Shown in pieces: positions 16,847-26,650 of a stretch of DNA of 64,000 nucleotides; within the stretch, counting starts at the first letter, position 1; the number at the start of each line of letters is the position of its first letter. A program made the position numbers and the translations under genes. The notes under the pieces are model-generated. The model saw nothing but the letters and a program-made list of their open reading frames with translations, was not told the origin of the DNA and did not search any database. Origin of the DNA: UBA8199 sp964507045 (lineage in GTDB: Bacteria; Verrucomicrobiota; Verrucomicrobiia; Limisphaerales; UBA8199); the NCBI GenBank assembly GCA_964507045.1, contig CAZDOO010000009.1, forward strand, positions 1-64,000, written 5' to 3'.

Positions 16847-17830
16847 TCAGAACAGCGTGCCGACCGCCAGGCCCAGGACGCTCAGCGGTCCCTGGTCCTC
16901 CAGGCCTTCAGTCGTCTGGTCGAGCTTTTGCAGCGTCAGCTTGGCGTTCTTGTAGAGCTCCTGCTCATTGACGAGCTTGCCGACGGTGCCCTGGCCCTGA
17001 TTCACCTTTTGCAGAATCTCCTTCAGGTTGGTCATGGCCTCGGTCGTTTCGCGGTAGAGCTTCTCATCCTTCACCAGCTTGCCGACGGTGCCCTGGCCGG
17101 AGTTGACCTGGTCCACAACCTTGCGCGCCTCGGCTACGGTGATTTTGATTTCAGAAGCCGTGTCCTGCAGGTTGCTGACCGTGGAGAGGGCGGTGTTGTA
17201 GAGCGCCTCGTCCTTAATCAGCTTCCCGATCGTGCCCTTGCCCTGCGAAATCTGGGTGGAGAGCTCGAAGGAGACCACCTGCAAATTGGAGATCGTGGCC
17301 GTAAGCGGCTCCTTGTTGGCGGTGATGAAATCCCGGAGCGGCCCCACGAGGGTGTCAATCTTGAAGCCGGTGAAACTCTTGGTGACGTTCTCGACGCCTT
17401 CCGCGACCTTGTCAATCTTCTGCATCATGGCGCTCAGGTCCGCCTGCTCGGCGGTGTCAACATCGCCGTCCTCCTTCAACAGTTGCCCGTGGGGCGTGCC
17501 AAAATCAATCGCCACGAAGTTCTGCCCCATCAAACCGGTGAACTTGATCGTCGCAATGCTGTCGGTCCTCACTTCGGCGACGGGGCTCACCTTCATCCTC
17601 ACCAGCACCCGGCTGTTGGTGAGCTGGATCGTCTCGACGCGCCCAACCTCGACGCCGGCCATCTTGACGCGGTCGCCGACTTTGAGGTCCTGCACGTTGC
17701 CGAACAGGGCGTTCACGTGCTTGCCGCGCTGGAAGGATTCCAGGGTGCCCACGCGTTCCAGGATGATTGCGCCCGCCAGCACGGCCACGGCGACGAAAAT
17801 GCCCAGACGGGTTTCAAGGGTGTTCTTCAT
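16847..17830 (-). CDS. mlaD: MlaD/MCE-family lipid transport protein
   Basis: A 327-residue protein. An N-terminal membrane helix (LGIFVAVAVLAGAIIL) anchors it in the inner membrane. The MCE domain follows at about residues 35-115 (VQDLKVGDRVKMAGVEVGRV, FTGLMGQNFVAI). The C-terminal 200 residues are a long helix with repeated GQGTIGKLIKDE and GQGTVGKLVKDE units, four in all, typical of longer MCE proteins, which form a hexameric tube or needle across the periplasm. It carries phospholipids or other hydrophobic compounds between membranes. It is encoded directly after the MlaF-like ATPase and MlaE-like permease, in the usual mlaEFD order. Confidence 0.88.
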   Translation of the reverse strand: MKNTLETRLGIFVAVAVLAGAIILERVGTLESFQRGKHVNALFGNVQDLKVGDRVKMAGVEVGRVETIQLTNSRVLVRMKVSPVAEVRTDSIATIKFTGLMGQNFVAIDFGTPHGQLLKEDGDVDTAEQADLSAMMQKIDKVAEGVENVTKSFTGFKIDTLVGPLRDFITANKEPLTATISNLQVVSFELSTQISQGKGTIGKLIKDEALYNTALSTVSNLQDTASEIKITVAEARKVVDQVNSGQGTVGKLVKDEKLYRETTEAMTNLKEILQKVNQGQGTVGKLVNEQELYKNAKLTLQKLDQTTEGLEDQGPLSVLGLAVGTLF

Positions 17831-17860
17831 ACATGTTCCTTTTCTTGTACTAATCGGGGA

Positions 17861-18616
17861 TTAAAGGCGTTTGAAATCGGCGTGGAGGAATTGCTGCACG
17901 AGCGGATTCGGGTGCTGCTTCACTTCGTCGGGCCGGCCCACGGTCAGAATCCGGCCCTGGTTGATGACCGCGATGCGGTCGGCCACGCCAAAGGCGAGGT
18001 CCCGGTCATGCGAGACGACCAGCGAGGTGACGCGAATCCGCTCTTTGAGATGCACAATCTCCTCGGCGATAACGACGGCTGACAGGGGGTCGAGTTCGCT
18101 GGTCGGCTCGTCGTAGAGAATAAGCTGCGGCTCGATGACCAGCGCGCGGGCAATGGCAACACGCTTCTTCATGCCGCCGGAAAGCTCGCTCGGCAGCTTG
18201 TCTTCGGTGCCTTTCAAGCCGACCACTTCAAGCTTCTCCGTGACAATGCGGCTGATTTCCTCGGGCGGACGCAGCCGGTGTTCCGAAAGGTAGAGGCCGA
18301 CGTTCTGCCCGACCGTCAGCGAATTGAGGAGCGCGCCGGATTGGAACACCATCGCCATGCGGTATTTGCTCATGACCTCGGGCGATTGGATCGGCTGGCC
18401 TTCGATGAGAATTTCTCCGGCATCCGGGTCCTCCAGGCCGATCAGATGCTTGAGCAGGACGGTCTTGCCGCTGCCGCTGGGCCCCATAATGACGAAGACT
18501 TCGCCCGGCTGGACGTCGAAGTCCAGGCCGTGCAGGACTTCCTGCCCGTCGAAAGACTTGCGCAGCCCGCGCACCCGCACGCTGACGCCGTGTTGATTGG
18601 AGGAAACGCTGTTCAT
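17861..18616 (-). CDS. mlaF: ABC transporter ATP-binding protein, MlaF type
   Basis: A 251-residue ATPase with Walker A GPSGSGKT (about residues 45-52), the Q-loop VFQSGALL, the signature LSGGMKKRVAIARAL, Walker B LILYDEPTSELDP and the switch His in VSHD. LSGGMKKR and DEPTSELDP are typical of the Mla/Ttg2A/Mkl branch that powers MCE lipid transporters. Its ATG overlaps the stop of the upstream permease gene by one base (TAATG), a sign of translational coupling. It supplies energy to the MlaE-type permease at the cytoplasmic face. Confidence 0.92.
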   Translation of the reverse strand: MNSVSSNQHGVSVRVRGLRKSFDGQEVLHGLDFDVQPGEVFVIMGPSGSGKTVLLKHLIGLEDPDAGEILIEGQPIQSPEVMSKYRMAMVFQSGALLNSLTVGQNVGLYLSEHRLRPPEEISRIVTEKLEVVGLKGTEDKLPSELSGGMKKRVAIARALVIEPQLILYDEPTSELDPLSAVVIAEEIVHLKERIRVTSLVVSHDRDLAFGVADRIAVINQGRILTVGRPDEVKQHPNPLVQQFLHADFKRL

Positions 18617-19353
18617 TACTTCAGCAGGACGCGCGTCAGGAGGTAGTCGGAGATGACAATCAACACGATGGAGTTGACGACCGCCTTGGTGACCGAGCGG
18701 CCGATGCCGCGAGGCCCGCCCCGCGTGATAAGCCCTTGATGGCAGGATACCACCCCGATGATCAGGGCGAACATAAAGCTCTTGAACACGCCGTTGAGCA
18801 CATCCTTCAGGTCAACCGCGGAGCGAAGCGCGTTGAAGAACGCCTCGAACGAGACGGCGATCCGGCCGTTAGCCGAACACACCACCGCGCCTCCCAGCCA
18901 GCCCACCAGGATCGCGATGGTTACCAGCATCGGCAGGGCGATGGCGATGGCGGTCAGGCGCGGCAGCACCAAATAGTGGACCGGGTTGATATTCATGGTG
19001 CGGAGCGCGTCAATTTCCTGATAGACCCGCATGGAGCCGATCTCCGCCGCCATGGCCGAGCCGATCCGGCCGGCAATCAGGATCGCCATTAACACGGGCG
19101 CCAGCTCCTTGGCGATGGAATAGCCGACCACCCCGCCGACGTAGCTGCCCAGGCCGCGTTCCACCAGCAGGGGGCCGGTCTGGAGCGCCATCACCCCGCC
19201 GATAAAGAAGGACAGGATGCAGACCATCAGCAGGCTGGCGTTGCCAATCTCGAAGAACTGGTCGAATACCTTCGCGCGCTGGCGCCAGCTCAGCGGCAGC
19301 GCCACCAGCGTGCGCCAGAACAGAACTACCATCTCTCCGATGTTTTGAAACAT
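18616..19353 (-). CDS. mlaE: ABC transporter permease, MlaE type
   Basis: A 245-residue integral membrane protein with five to six hydrophobic helices. It has the MlaE/YrbE signature region ELAPVLMAILIAGRIGSAMAAE followed by MRVYQEIDALRTMNINPVHYLV, where the EIDAL coupling segment docks to the ATPase. It forms the inner-membrane core of the MCE lipid transporter. It is the first clear member of the mlaE-mlaF-mlaD run; the gene for a WPLF-repeat protein ends 103 bases upstream on the same strand. Confidence 0.92.
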   Translation of the reverse strand: MFQNIGEMVVLFWRTLVALPLSWRQRAKVFDQFFEIGNASLLMVCILSFFIGGVMALQTGPLLVERGLGSYVGGVVGYSIAKELAPVLMAILIAGRIGSAMAAEIGSMRVYQEIDALRTMNINPVHYLVLPRLTAIAIALPMLVTIAILVGWLGGAVVCSANGRIAVSFEAFFNALRSAVDLKDVLNGVFKSFMFALIIGVVSCHQGLITRGGPRGIGRSVTKAVVNSIVLIVISDYLLTRVLLK

Positions 19354-19456
19354 GCTGCGCGAGTTAGATCATTAAATAAGTTAAAGGGTTGCCGGGCGGC
19401 GTTATTGAGCTCGTCCAGCGCGACCCGGCTTAGCCGGCCTTCGCCGGGACTTTGGT

Positions 19457-20947
19457 TCAGTTCAACGGAACATAGAATAAGCGCGTGCGCTTGCCTTCGG
19501 AACCGGATTGATACTGGAAAAGCCCAAACAGGAGCGAGTACTTTTTAGCGGCCGGCGTCGCTTCGCGTCGGTACAGGTTCCAGAGCAGCGACTGGCTGGT
19601 CGCGCCGGTCTTGGCATTCTGCTCGGAACGCCAGACCGACCAGAGCGGCGAATAATCGCGCTCGATGCTCTTACTCGTGGATAAGAACGGTTCGAGCGGC
19701 GCCAGGACCTGCAGCCGGCTGTTCCCATTGAAATCATGACGGTGACTGTAGAGCGGCCAGAAGTCAACCCGCCGCCGGGCTGTCTGCGTTTCAGTGTTCT
19801 TCTCGGTGCGGTCGGAATAGAGGAATAGGCAAATGCGGGTGCGCTGGCGGTCGAGCGGCGCGGATTGGATGCGGTTGTATCGGTAAATCGGCCAAAGGTA
19901 GAAGTTGCTCTCCAGCTTCGCGTTGTGCGCCTGGCTGAAGAAAGGCCAGACGCGCGAAATGGTCTTGCCCTCGCCGCGCGCGAACACGAGGAGCGGCCAC
20001 GGCGCGCTCCATTCCTGGAATTTCTTCTCCCGATCATCCAGGTGCCGGAAGATCGGCCAAATGATGGTGGTCGAGTCCCGCAGCGGCGAGCGCAGCAGGC
20101 TGTAGGCGGGAATGGACGCCTGCTCCCACTGCTCGTTCGTCGTGCCGATCCCGCTGCGCTTGTTGAAGAACAACGGCCAGAGCGCAAAGAAGTTGTCGTG
20201 ACCGGCGACGGTGGAGACCTCGTTGAATCCATTAGTCCGCGTGGTAATGTCTTTGTGTTCGCTCCCGATGAGGGGCCAAAACTGCCAGCCGCTCAACCCC
20301 TCTCCGTGGCGCAGATGGAAGAAGGGCACCAGGTAGTTGTCTGTCACCACAGACTTCTTTCGTGTCTGGCTGTACAGGGGCCACATGACGAAGAAGATTT
20401 CATCACGGAATAGCCGGTGCTGCAGGTGGCCATAGAAAGGAACCACCGCGGTATAATCCTGGCTCGGGTCGGAGGAGCGTTGCCGGAAATAGACGGGGAA
20501 CAGCGTGAAGCGGTCGCGGGCAGTCTCCTGCTGCGTCGGGCCGCCGGCGAAGCTCAGGAGTTGCAGGAACTGCCAGCGGTATTGCTCGCCATGGCGATCA
20601 TAAGTCATCACCGGGTAGAGGAAGTCCAATTCCTTTCGCTCCGTATCCGGATCACGCGTGTAGGAGAGCAGCGGAGGCACAGCCCAGATTCGCTGGGATT
20701 CCTTCTCCTCCGAATAGAAGAACGGGCCGGCGGCTTCCGTCCGTTGCCCAAGCGCCAGCGTCAAGCTGAACTCGTCATATAAGAAGCCGGCATCCAATGA
20801 GTCGGCCCGTGCCACCATCGGAAAAGCGCCACTCATCAGGGCCAGCCACACCAGGACCCAACAGGGACCGGTGCGGGAGGGTGCGGGGATAATCCCCTTG
20901 CACTGCGGTTCTCGCAGGGCGAGAACCAATTGATGGGCACGTCTCAT
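19457..20947 (-). CDS. Secreted protein with repeated WPLF/WPLY strands, unknown function
   Basis: A 496-residue protein, not recognised as a characterised family. A long N-terminal segment contains a membrane-export-like helix (CWVLVWLALMSGAFPMVARA), a probable signal peptide. The mature part repeats an aromatic strand motif every 30-45 residues: FVMWPLYSQ, FWPLIGS, FALWPLFF, IIWPIFRHL, SRVWPFFSQ, YLWPIYRY, DFWPLYSH, SPLWSVWR, LLWNLYR. Polar turn regions lie between them. This pattern fits a beta-barrel or solenoid at the outer membrane. It lies just upstream of mlaE on the same strand, so an outer-membrane partner of the lipid transporter is possible, but that is inference. ATG 20947 (MRRAHQL) was chosen because it gives a signal peptide without an unusually long leader. 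Confidence 0.7.
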   Translation of the reverse strand: MRRAHQLVLALREPQCKGIIPAPSRTGPCWVLVWLALMSGAFPMVARADSLDAGFLYDEFSLTLALGQRTEAAGPFFYSEEKESQRIWAVPPLLSYTRDPDTERKELDFLYPVMTYDRHGEQYRWQFLQLLSFAGGPTQQETARDRFTLFPVYFRQRSSDPSQDYTAVVPFYGHLQHRLFRDEIFFVMWPLYSQTRKKSVVTDNYLVPFFHLRHGEGLSGWQFWPLIGSEHKDITTRTNGFNEVSTVAGHDNFFALWPLFFNKRSGIGTTNEQWEQASIPAYSLLRSPLRDSTTIIWPIFRHLDDREKKFQEWSAPWPLLVFARGEGKTISRVWPFFSQAHNAKLESNFYLWPIYRYNRIQSAPLDRQRTRICLFLYSDRTEKNTETQTARRRVDFWPLYSHRHDFNGNSRLQVLAPLEPFLSTSKSIERDYSPLWSVWRSEQNAKTGATSQSLLWNLYRREATPAAKKYSLLFGLFQYQSGSEGKRTRLFYVPLN

Positions 20948-21023
20948 TCCAATGATGGTAGAGCCTAGAGCAGATGGCGAAGGCGTCAAGGCTGCAACCG
21001 GATGTTCGGCGGCGCGCGGCAGC

Positions 21024-21824
21024 TTACTGCTGCTTGACCAGGCGGAAGAAGGACGCTGCGTTCGTGTGCGGGAACACGGCCAGGTAGTTCGTGCCCGCCA
21101 CCGAGAAATTGGTTATATTCGAATACGCGCCGGTCACCCCGATGCTGCCCTGGAGCCCAAACCCAACTGCGTTGGTCGGCCAGGTCAGGAGGACGCGGTT
21201 ATTGTTGGTGCGAGCGATCGTCAGGGTGGGCCGGGGAATGCCGACCTCGTAGGTGAATGTCGGTCCCAGCCACAGCAGTTCCTGGTTCCACACGGGATCG
21301 GAGGATAGGGGGGCAAAGGTGCCGTCGGGCTTGAGCTGCCAGGCTTGATAATCAGCCAGTTCCGCAGCCACTTGGAACTGAGCATCCGATAGTAGTCCCC
21401 GGTTATCGTAAAAGGAGCCGTACCAAACCGAGCTTGTCAACGGCGTCGCATGGACCGTGATCGTATACGGCTGCCCCTGGACGAGCGGCAGCGGTGGTAC
21501 GGCCGCGGAGACGATTTCGCCGGCCAGTGCCGAAGAGTCTGTAATCCCGGTATAATTTGCAACGACGGCGTTGGTGCCGGACCAGATCGTCACCACGGCC
21601 TCCGGGTCTCCGCCCGTTACGGCCAGATCCAGATAACCAACGCTAGTCACCAGGAGATTGGTCGTGGGCACAAAAGACCAACCGGCACCGCCGGCCATGA
21701 ACCCCGCCGCGCCACCATTCGACCCGTCTGGGAGGGACAACGCCTCAGCCGCCAGCGTTGGCAGAGAGGACACCGCGGTGGCGCAGGCCACCCCAATACC
21801 CAACCAGATTCCCGGACACGTCAT
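21024..21824 (-). CDS. Secreted hypothetical protein with C-terminal WPTNA-type domain
   Basis: A 266-residue protein with an N-terminal signal peptide (GIGVACATAVSSLPTLAAEA). Residues 30-180 are a beta-sandwich-like domain (WSFVPTTNLLVTSVGYLDL, VTIWSGTNAVVANYTG) that resembles DUF4082-type domains. The C-terminal about 70 residues (VLLTWPTNAVGFGLQ, FRLVKQQ) resemble a module I associate with exported verrucomicrobial proteins. No catalytic motif is visible. It lies 64 bases after the MacB-like permease on the same strand, but a functional link is not evident. Confidence 0.7.
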   Translation of the reverse strand: MTCPGIWLGIGVACATAVSSLPTLAAEALSLPDGSNGGAAGFMAGGAGWSFVPTTNLLVTSVGYLDLAVTGGDPEAVVTIWSGTNAVVANYTGITDSSALAGEIVSAAVPPLPLVQGQPYTITVHATPLTSSVWYGSFYDNRGLLSDAQFQVAAELADYQAWQLKPDGTFAPLSSDPVWNQELLWLGPTFTYEVGIPRPTLTIARTNNNRVLLTWPTNAVGFGLQGSIGVTGAYSNITNFSVAGTNYLAVFPHTNAASFFRLVKQQ

Positions 21825-21888
21825 CGTCTAAGGGATAAACATTTTGAGATGGAATGGCAACCCTGGATAGCCAGGCAGCCGCTGCCCG

Positions 21889-23151
<1,263 letters not shown>

Positions 23152-23158
23152 GCGAATC

Positions 23159-24391
23159 TCATTCCCCGCTGCGGAGGGCGTCCACCGGGTTCATCCGCGC
23201 GGCGCGCCAGGCCGGCACAAAGCCGGACAGCACACCCGTGGCCAGCGACACGAGCAGCGCCAGGCCGACGACCAACGGCGAGAGGGTGGCCGGGATGTAC
23301 GATTGCAGCAGCAACGTCACCGGCCAGGCAATGCCGAGCCCGATGGCGCCGCCGATCAGACAGATGGTGGCGGCCTCGATCAGGAATTGCAGCAGAATGG
23401 TCCGCCGCTTGGCGCCGATGGCTTTGCGAATGCCGATCTCGCGCGTCCGCTCGGCCACCGAGACAAACATGATGTTCATGATGCCGATGCCGCCGACAAA
23501 GAGCGATAGACCGGTGATGAACAGGCCGATCCCGCCGATGATCGCGGTGATCTTGTGCACCATCTCCAGAATCTGCTCCTGCTGGTTGATGGCGAAATCA
23601 TCCGGGTCGCCCGGCGCCAGGCGCCGGATGCGGCGCATGACGGTGTGCAATTCCTCGCGCGCGCTCGCCAATTCGGCAACGTCCTTGACCTTGACCTCGA
23701 TCAGCTCCACGTCGCGGGTGTGGAGGAAGGCGGCGGTCATCTGCCGCAGGGGAATGATGGCCTGATTGTCGAACTGGCCGAACAAATCTCCCTGCTTCTC
23801 CAGCACGCCAATGACCTCGAAGGACTGCTGGCCAACCACAACCTTCCTGCCGAGCGGCGATTCCCGCACGAACAGGTTGGTGGCCACGGTCGAGCCAATC
23901 ACACACACGGGCCGGCCGCCCTCGGCGTCGGCGGCGGACAGAAACCGGCCGTCCGCGATCGAGATGCCGCCCGTCAGCAGAAGTTGCTCGGTGGAGCCGA
24001 TGATCGTGACGCCGTTCGCCCCCCGTTTGCCGTATTGGATCAGCCGCTGGTCGAAGGCGAGCGGTGCCACCGCTTGGGCCAGCGTCAGGTCCCGTTCCAG
24101 CGCGGCGGCCTGCTCAATCGTGAGCCGGGGCCGCTTCTGAATCTTGCGCCACTCCTCTTCCGTGTCCGATCCGGACCAGTCCTGGCGCTGCACGTAGAAC
24201 ACGTCGGCGCCGACGTGGGCGATGGCTTTGAGGAACGCGCGGTTGAGTCCTTCAATGGCGGTGCCCATCAGTGTGACCGTGACGATGCCGATCACGATCC
24301 CCAGCGTGGTGAGCACCGCGCGCAGCTTGTTGGCGCGGACCGCGCTCCATGAGATGGCCAGGCCTTCCTTGAGCTCGGTGAGCAGGTTCAC
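23159..24391 (-). CDS. MacB-like ABC transporter permease
   Basis: A 410-residue permease with the same layout as its downstream partner: N-terminal helix (LRAVLTTLGIVIGIVTVTLM), periplasmic MacB-PCD-like domain (about 60-270), and three C-terminal helices with GIGIMNIMFVSVAERTREIG. It ends in MNPVDALRSGE. It lies between the ATPase gene (41 bases upstream) and the second permease. Two different permeases served by one ATPase and one adaptor suggests a heteromeric MacB-type transporter, unlike the E. coli MacB homodimer. Confidence 0.9.
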   Translation of the reverse strand: MNLLTELKEGLAISWSAVRANKLRAVLTTLGIVIGIVTVTLMGTAIEGLNRAFLKAIAHVGADVFYVQRQDWSGSDTEEEWRKIQKRPRLTIEQAAALERDLTLAQAVAPLAFDQRLIQYGKRGANGVTIIGSTEQLLLTGGISIADGRFLSAADAEGGRPVCVIGSTVATNLFVRESPLGRKVVVGQQSFEVIGVLEKQGDLFGQFDNQAIIPLRQMTAAFLHTRDVELIEVKVKDVAELASAREELHTVMRRIRRLAPGDPDDFAINQQEQILEMVHKITAIIGGIGLFITGLSLFVGGIGIMNIMFVSVAERTREIGIRKAIGAKRRTILLQFLIEAATICLIGGAIGLGIAWPVTLLLQSYIPATLSPLVVGLALLVSLATGVLSGFVPAWRAARMNPVDALRSGE

Positions 24392-24432
24392 GGGGCAGGA
24401 GAGAGGCCGGACAACGGTTCCGTTTTCATGGC

Positions 24433-25161
24433 TTAAGCGCTGACCGCAGGCGGTTCCGCTCCCTCGGTCTCCCGGCCCTGGTCATTGTGTTCGTCACTGG
24501 CGATCTGGCCATCGCGGATGCGTAGGATCCGCTGGGCGTGCCTGGCGACGTCTTCCTCGTGCGTCACCACGATGATGGTATTGCCCTGCCGGGAGAGTTG
24601 CGCGAAGAGCGCCAGGATTTCCGTGCCGGTCTTGGTGTCGAGGTTGCCGGTCGGCTCATCCGCCAGCAAAATCGAAGGCCGGTTGACCAGCGCGCGGGCC
24701 ACCGCGACGCGCTGCCGCTGGCCACCCGACAGCTCGTTGGGCCGGTGATGAATCCGGTCCGCCAGCCCCACGCTGCGCAAGGTGTCCAGGGCCACCTGGC
24801 GCCGCTCCTCGGCGGGCATGCCGGAATAGATCAGTGGCAGCTCGACATTGCGCAGGGCATCGGAGCGCGGCAGCAGGTTGAAGGTCTGGAACACGAAGCC
24901 GATCTCCTTGTTTCTGATTTCGGCCAGTTGATTGTCATTCATCTGGCTCACCTGCACGCCGTTGAGCTCATATTCGCCCCCGGTGGGCGTGTCCAGGCAG
25001 CCGATCAGGTTCATCAAGGTGGATTTGCCCGAGCCGGACGGCCCCATGATGGCGACGTATTCCCCCCGCTCAATCTGCAAGGAGACATCCCGCAAGGCGT
25101 GGATGGTTTCGGCGCCCATCTGGTAACGGCGGGAGATCTGGTGCAGCCGGATCAAAGGCAT
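24433..25161 (-). CDS. ABC transporter ATP-binding protein, MacB/LolD type
   Basis: A 242-residue ATPase with Walker A GPSGSGKST, the family-typical MNLIGCLDTPTGGEY, the Q-loop FVFQTFNLLPR, the signature LSGGQRQRVAVARAL, Walker B ILLADEPTGNLD and the switch His in VTHEEDVARHA. The C terminus carries a short acidic tail. It energises the two permeases downstream. Only three bases separate it from the adaptor gene upstream, so translation is likely coupled. Confidence 0.92.
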   Translation of the reverse strand: MPLIRLHQISRRYQMGAETIHALRDVSLQIERGEYVAIMGPSGSGKSTLMNLIGCLDTPTGGEYELNGVQVSQMNDNQLAEIRNKEIGFVFQTFNLLPRSDALRNVELPLIYSGMPAEERRQVALDTLRSVGLADRIHHRPNELSGGQRQRVAVARALVNRPSILLADEPTGNLDTKTGTEILALFAQLSRQGNTIIVVTHEEDVARHAQRILRIRDGQIASDEHNDQGRETEGAEPPAVSA

Positions 25162-25164
25162 GGC

Positions 25165-26565
25165 TCATTCTTTCTTCTCGGACGCCTTTTCCTTATCGCT
25201 GGTCGCCGGGCCTTTGCGGATCTTCTTGCCATCCTCCAGTTCCCGGGTGATGGCGCGGAAGCTTCCCGAAACCACTTCCTGTCCTTCGGTCAGCCCTTCG
25301 GCGACTTCCCAGTAATTGTCGTCGCTGATGCCGATCTTCACCGGCAGCATCTTCGCCCGGTCGCCGTCCAGCACGAAGACCACCTCCACCTGTTTGATTG
25401 CGTCCTTGGACTTCTTGTCGGACGTTGTGACGTTGGTGCCGTTGGCGGGGGGCGTGTTGGTGGCGGCCGTCAGGGTGTTGGTTCGGGGCGCCGGCGTGTT
25501 TGTGCGGGTCTGCGGCGAATTGGTCCCCGGCGGGCCGGCGCGCGCGGCGACCTTGGTCTTCTCCTGGTCCTTCGCCTTCTCTTTAGGGGGACGGGTGGTG
25601 ACGCTGGCGAATGGCACGGTGAGCACGTTGGTGCGGTAACAGGTCTCGATCTCAGCGGTCACCGACATCCCCGGGCGGAACGGCTCCTTTTCCTGGACGC
25701 GGATGCGCACCTCGAACTTGGTGGCCTCCTGGCTGGACATCTGCCCGGCGTCTTTCGACGAGTTGGCAATCTCGGTGACGATGCCGTTAAACTTGCGTTT
25801 CTTGAAGGCATCCACCTCCAGCCGGGCTTTCTGCCCCGGGGCAATCCGCACCACGTCGTTCTCCCCGATGTCCACGCGCGCCTCCATTTCGTTGAGGTCG
25901 GCGATGGTCATAATCTCGGTTCCTATGTTCTGGACGGTGCCTAGCACGCGCTCCCCCAGCCGCGAATTGAGCTTGCTGATGGTGCCGGAGAGCGGCGCCC
26001 GGATGGTCGTCTTGTCCAGCGACTCGTTTGCACTGTCCACCGCGGCTTTGGCGACTTCCACCTGGTGCGCCGCGCCTTCGGACTGCGCCTGGGCCACATC
26101 ATACGCCGCCCGCACTTCGTCGAAGGTGGAATCCGACACAAGCTTATTGCGAAAGAGGTCTTGGTGGCGTTTGAACTCCGCGTCGGCTCTCCGCAAATTG
26201 GCCTCCGCCATGGTCCTGGACGCCAGCGCGGACTTGTAGCTGGCGTTGGCCTGGTTGGTGGCGGCGATGTAGAAGTCCGGCTTGATCCGCACCAGCAAGT
26301 CGCCCTTGCTGACCTTCTGTCCTTCCTTGACCGGCAGGGCAATGATTTCGCCGCTGACCTCGGCGCTGATCTTGACCTGGAGCACGGGCTGGATCCGGCC
26401 GTTGGCCATGACGAGCTCGATCAGGTTGCGCCGGACTACTTTCTCGGTCTGAACGGCAATCGTGATCTCCCGCTGCTTGAAGATCACCAGGGCCGTCAAC
26501 CCCAGCAGCACCGCCACGATGGCGGCGAAGACCAACACCTTTCTGCGCTTCTTGGATTTTGCCAT
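25165..26565 (-). CDS. Periplasmic adaptor (membrane fusion protein), MacA/HlyD type
   Basis: A 466-residue protein. The N-terminal membrane helix (VLVFAAIVAVLLGLTALVIF) is followed by the split lipoyl half-motifs (GRIQPVLQVKISAEVSGEI and TTIRAPLSGTISKLNSRLGE), between which lies a long alpha-hairpin of about 110 residues (residues 85-190). A beta-barrel domain and membrane-proximal domain follow. A low-complexity Thr/Asn/Pro-rich insert (about residues 340-395, many TNT units) interrupts the C-terminal part. It bridges the ABC transporter to an outer-membrane channel, which is not encoded here. It is the first gene of a four-gene efflux operon (adaptor, ATPase, two permeases). Confidence 0.9.
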   Translation of the reverse strand: MAKSKKRRKVLVFAAIVAVLLGLTALVIFKQREITIAVQTEKVVRRNLIELVMANGRIQPVLQVKISAEVSGEIIALPVKEGQKVSKGDLLVRIKPDFYIAATNQANASYKSALASRTMAEANLRRADAEFKRHQDLFRNKLVSDSTFDEVRAAYDVAQAQSEGAAHQVEVAKAAVDSANESLDKTTIRAPLSGTISKLNSRLGERVLGTVQNIGTEIMTIADLNEMEARVDIGENDVVRIAPGQKARLEVDAFKKRKFNGIVTEIANSSKDAGQMSSQEATKFEVRIRVQEKEPFRPGMSVTAEIETCYRTNVLTVPFASVTTRPPKEKAKDQEKTKVAARAGPPGTNSPQTRTNTPAPRTNTLTAATNTPPANGTNVTTSDKKSKDAIKQVEVVFVLDGDRAKMLPVKIGISDDNYWEVAEGLTEGQEVVSGSFRAITRELEDGKKIRKGPATSDKEKASEKKE

Positions 26566-26650
26566 TTCAGTTAGCTATTCAGACACAGTTGGAGCGATTT
26601 TGTTTCACTGCTGGAGCCATTTGCCGCACCGCCGGTCCCGGCGCGCGGCT

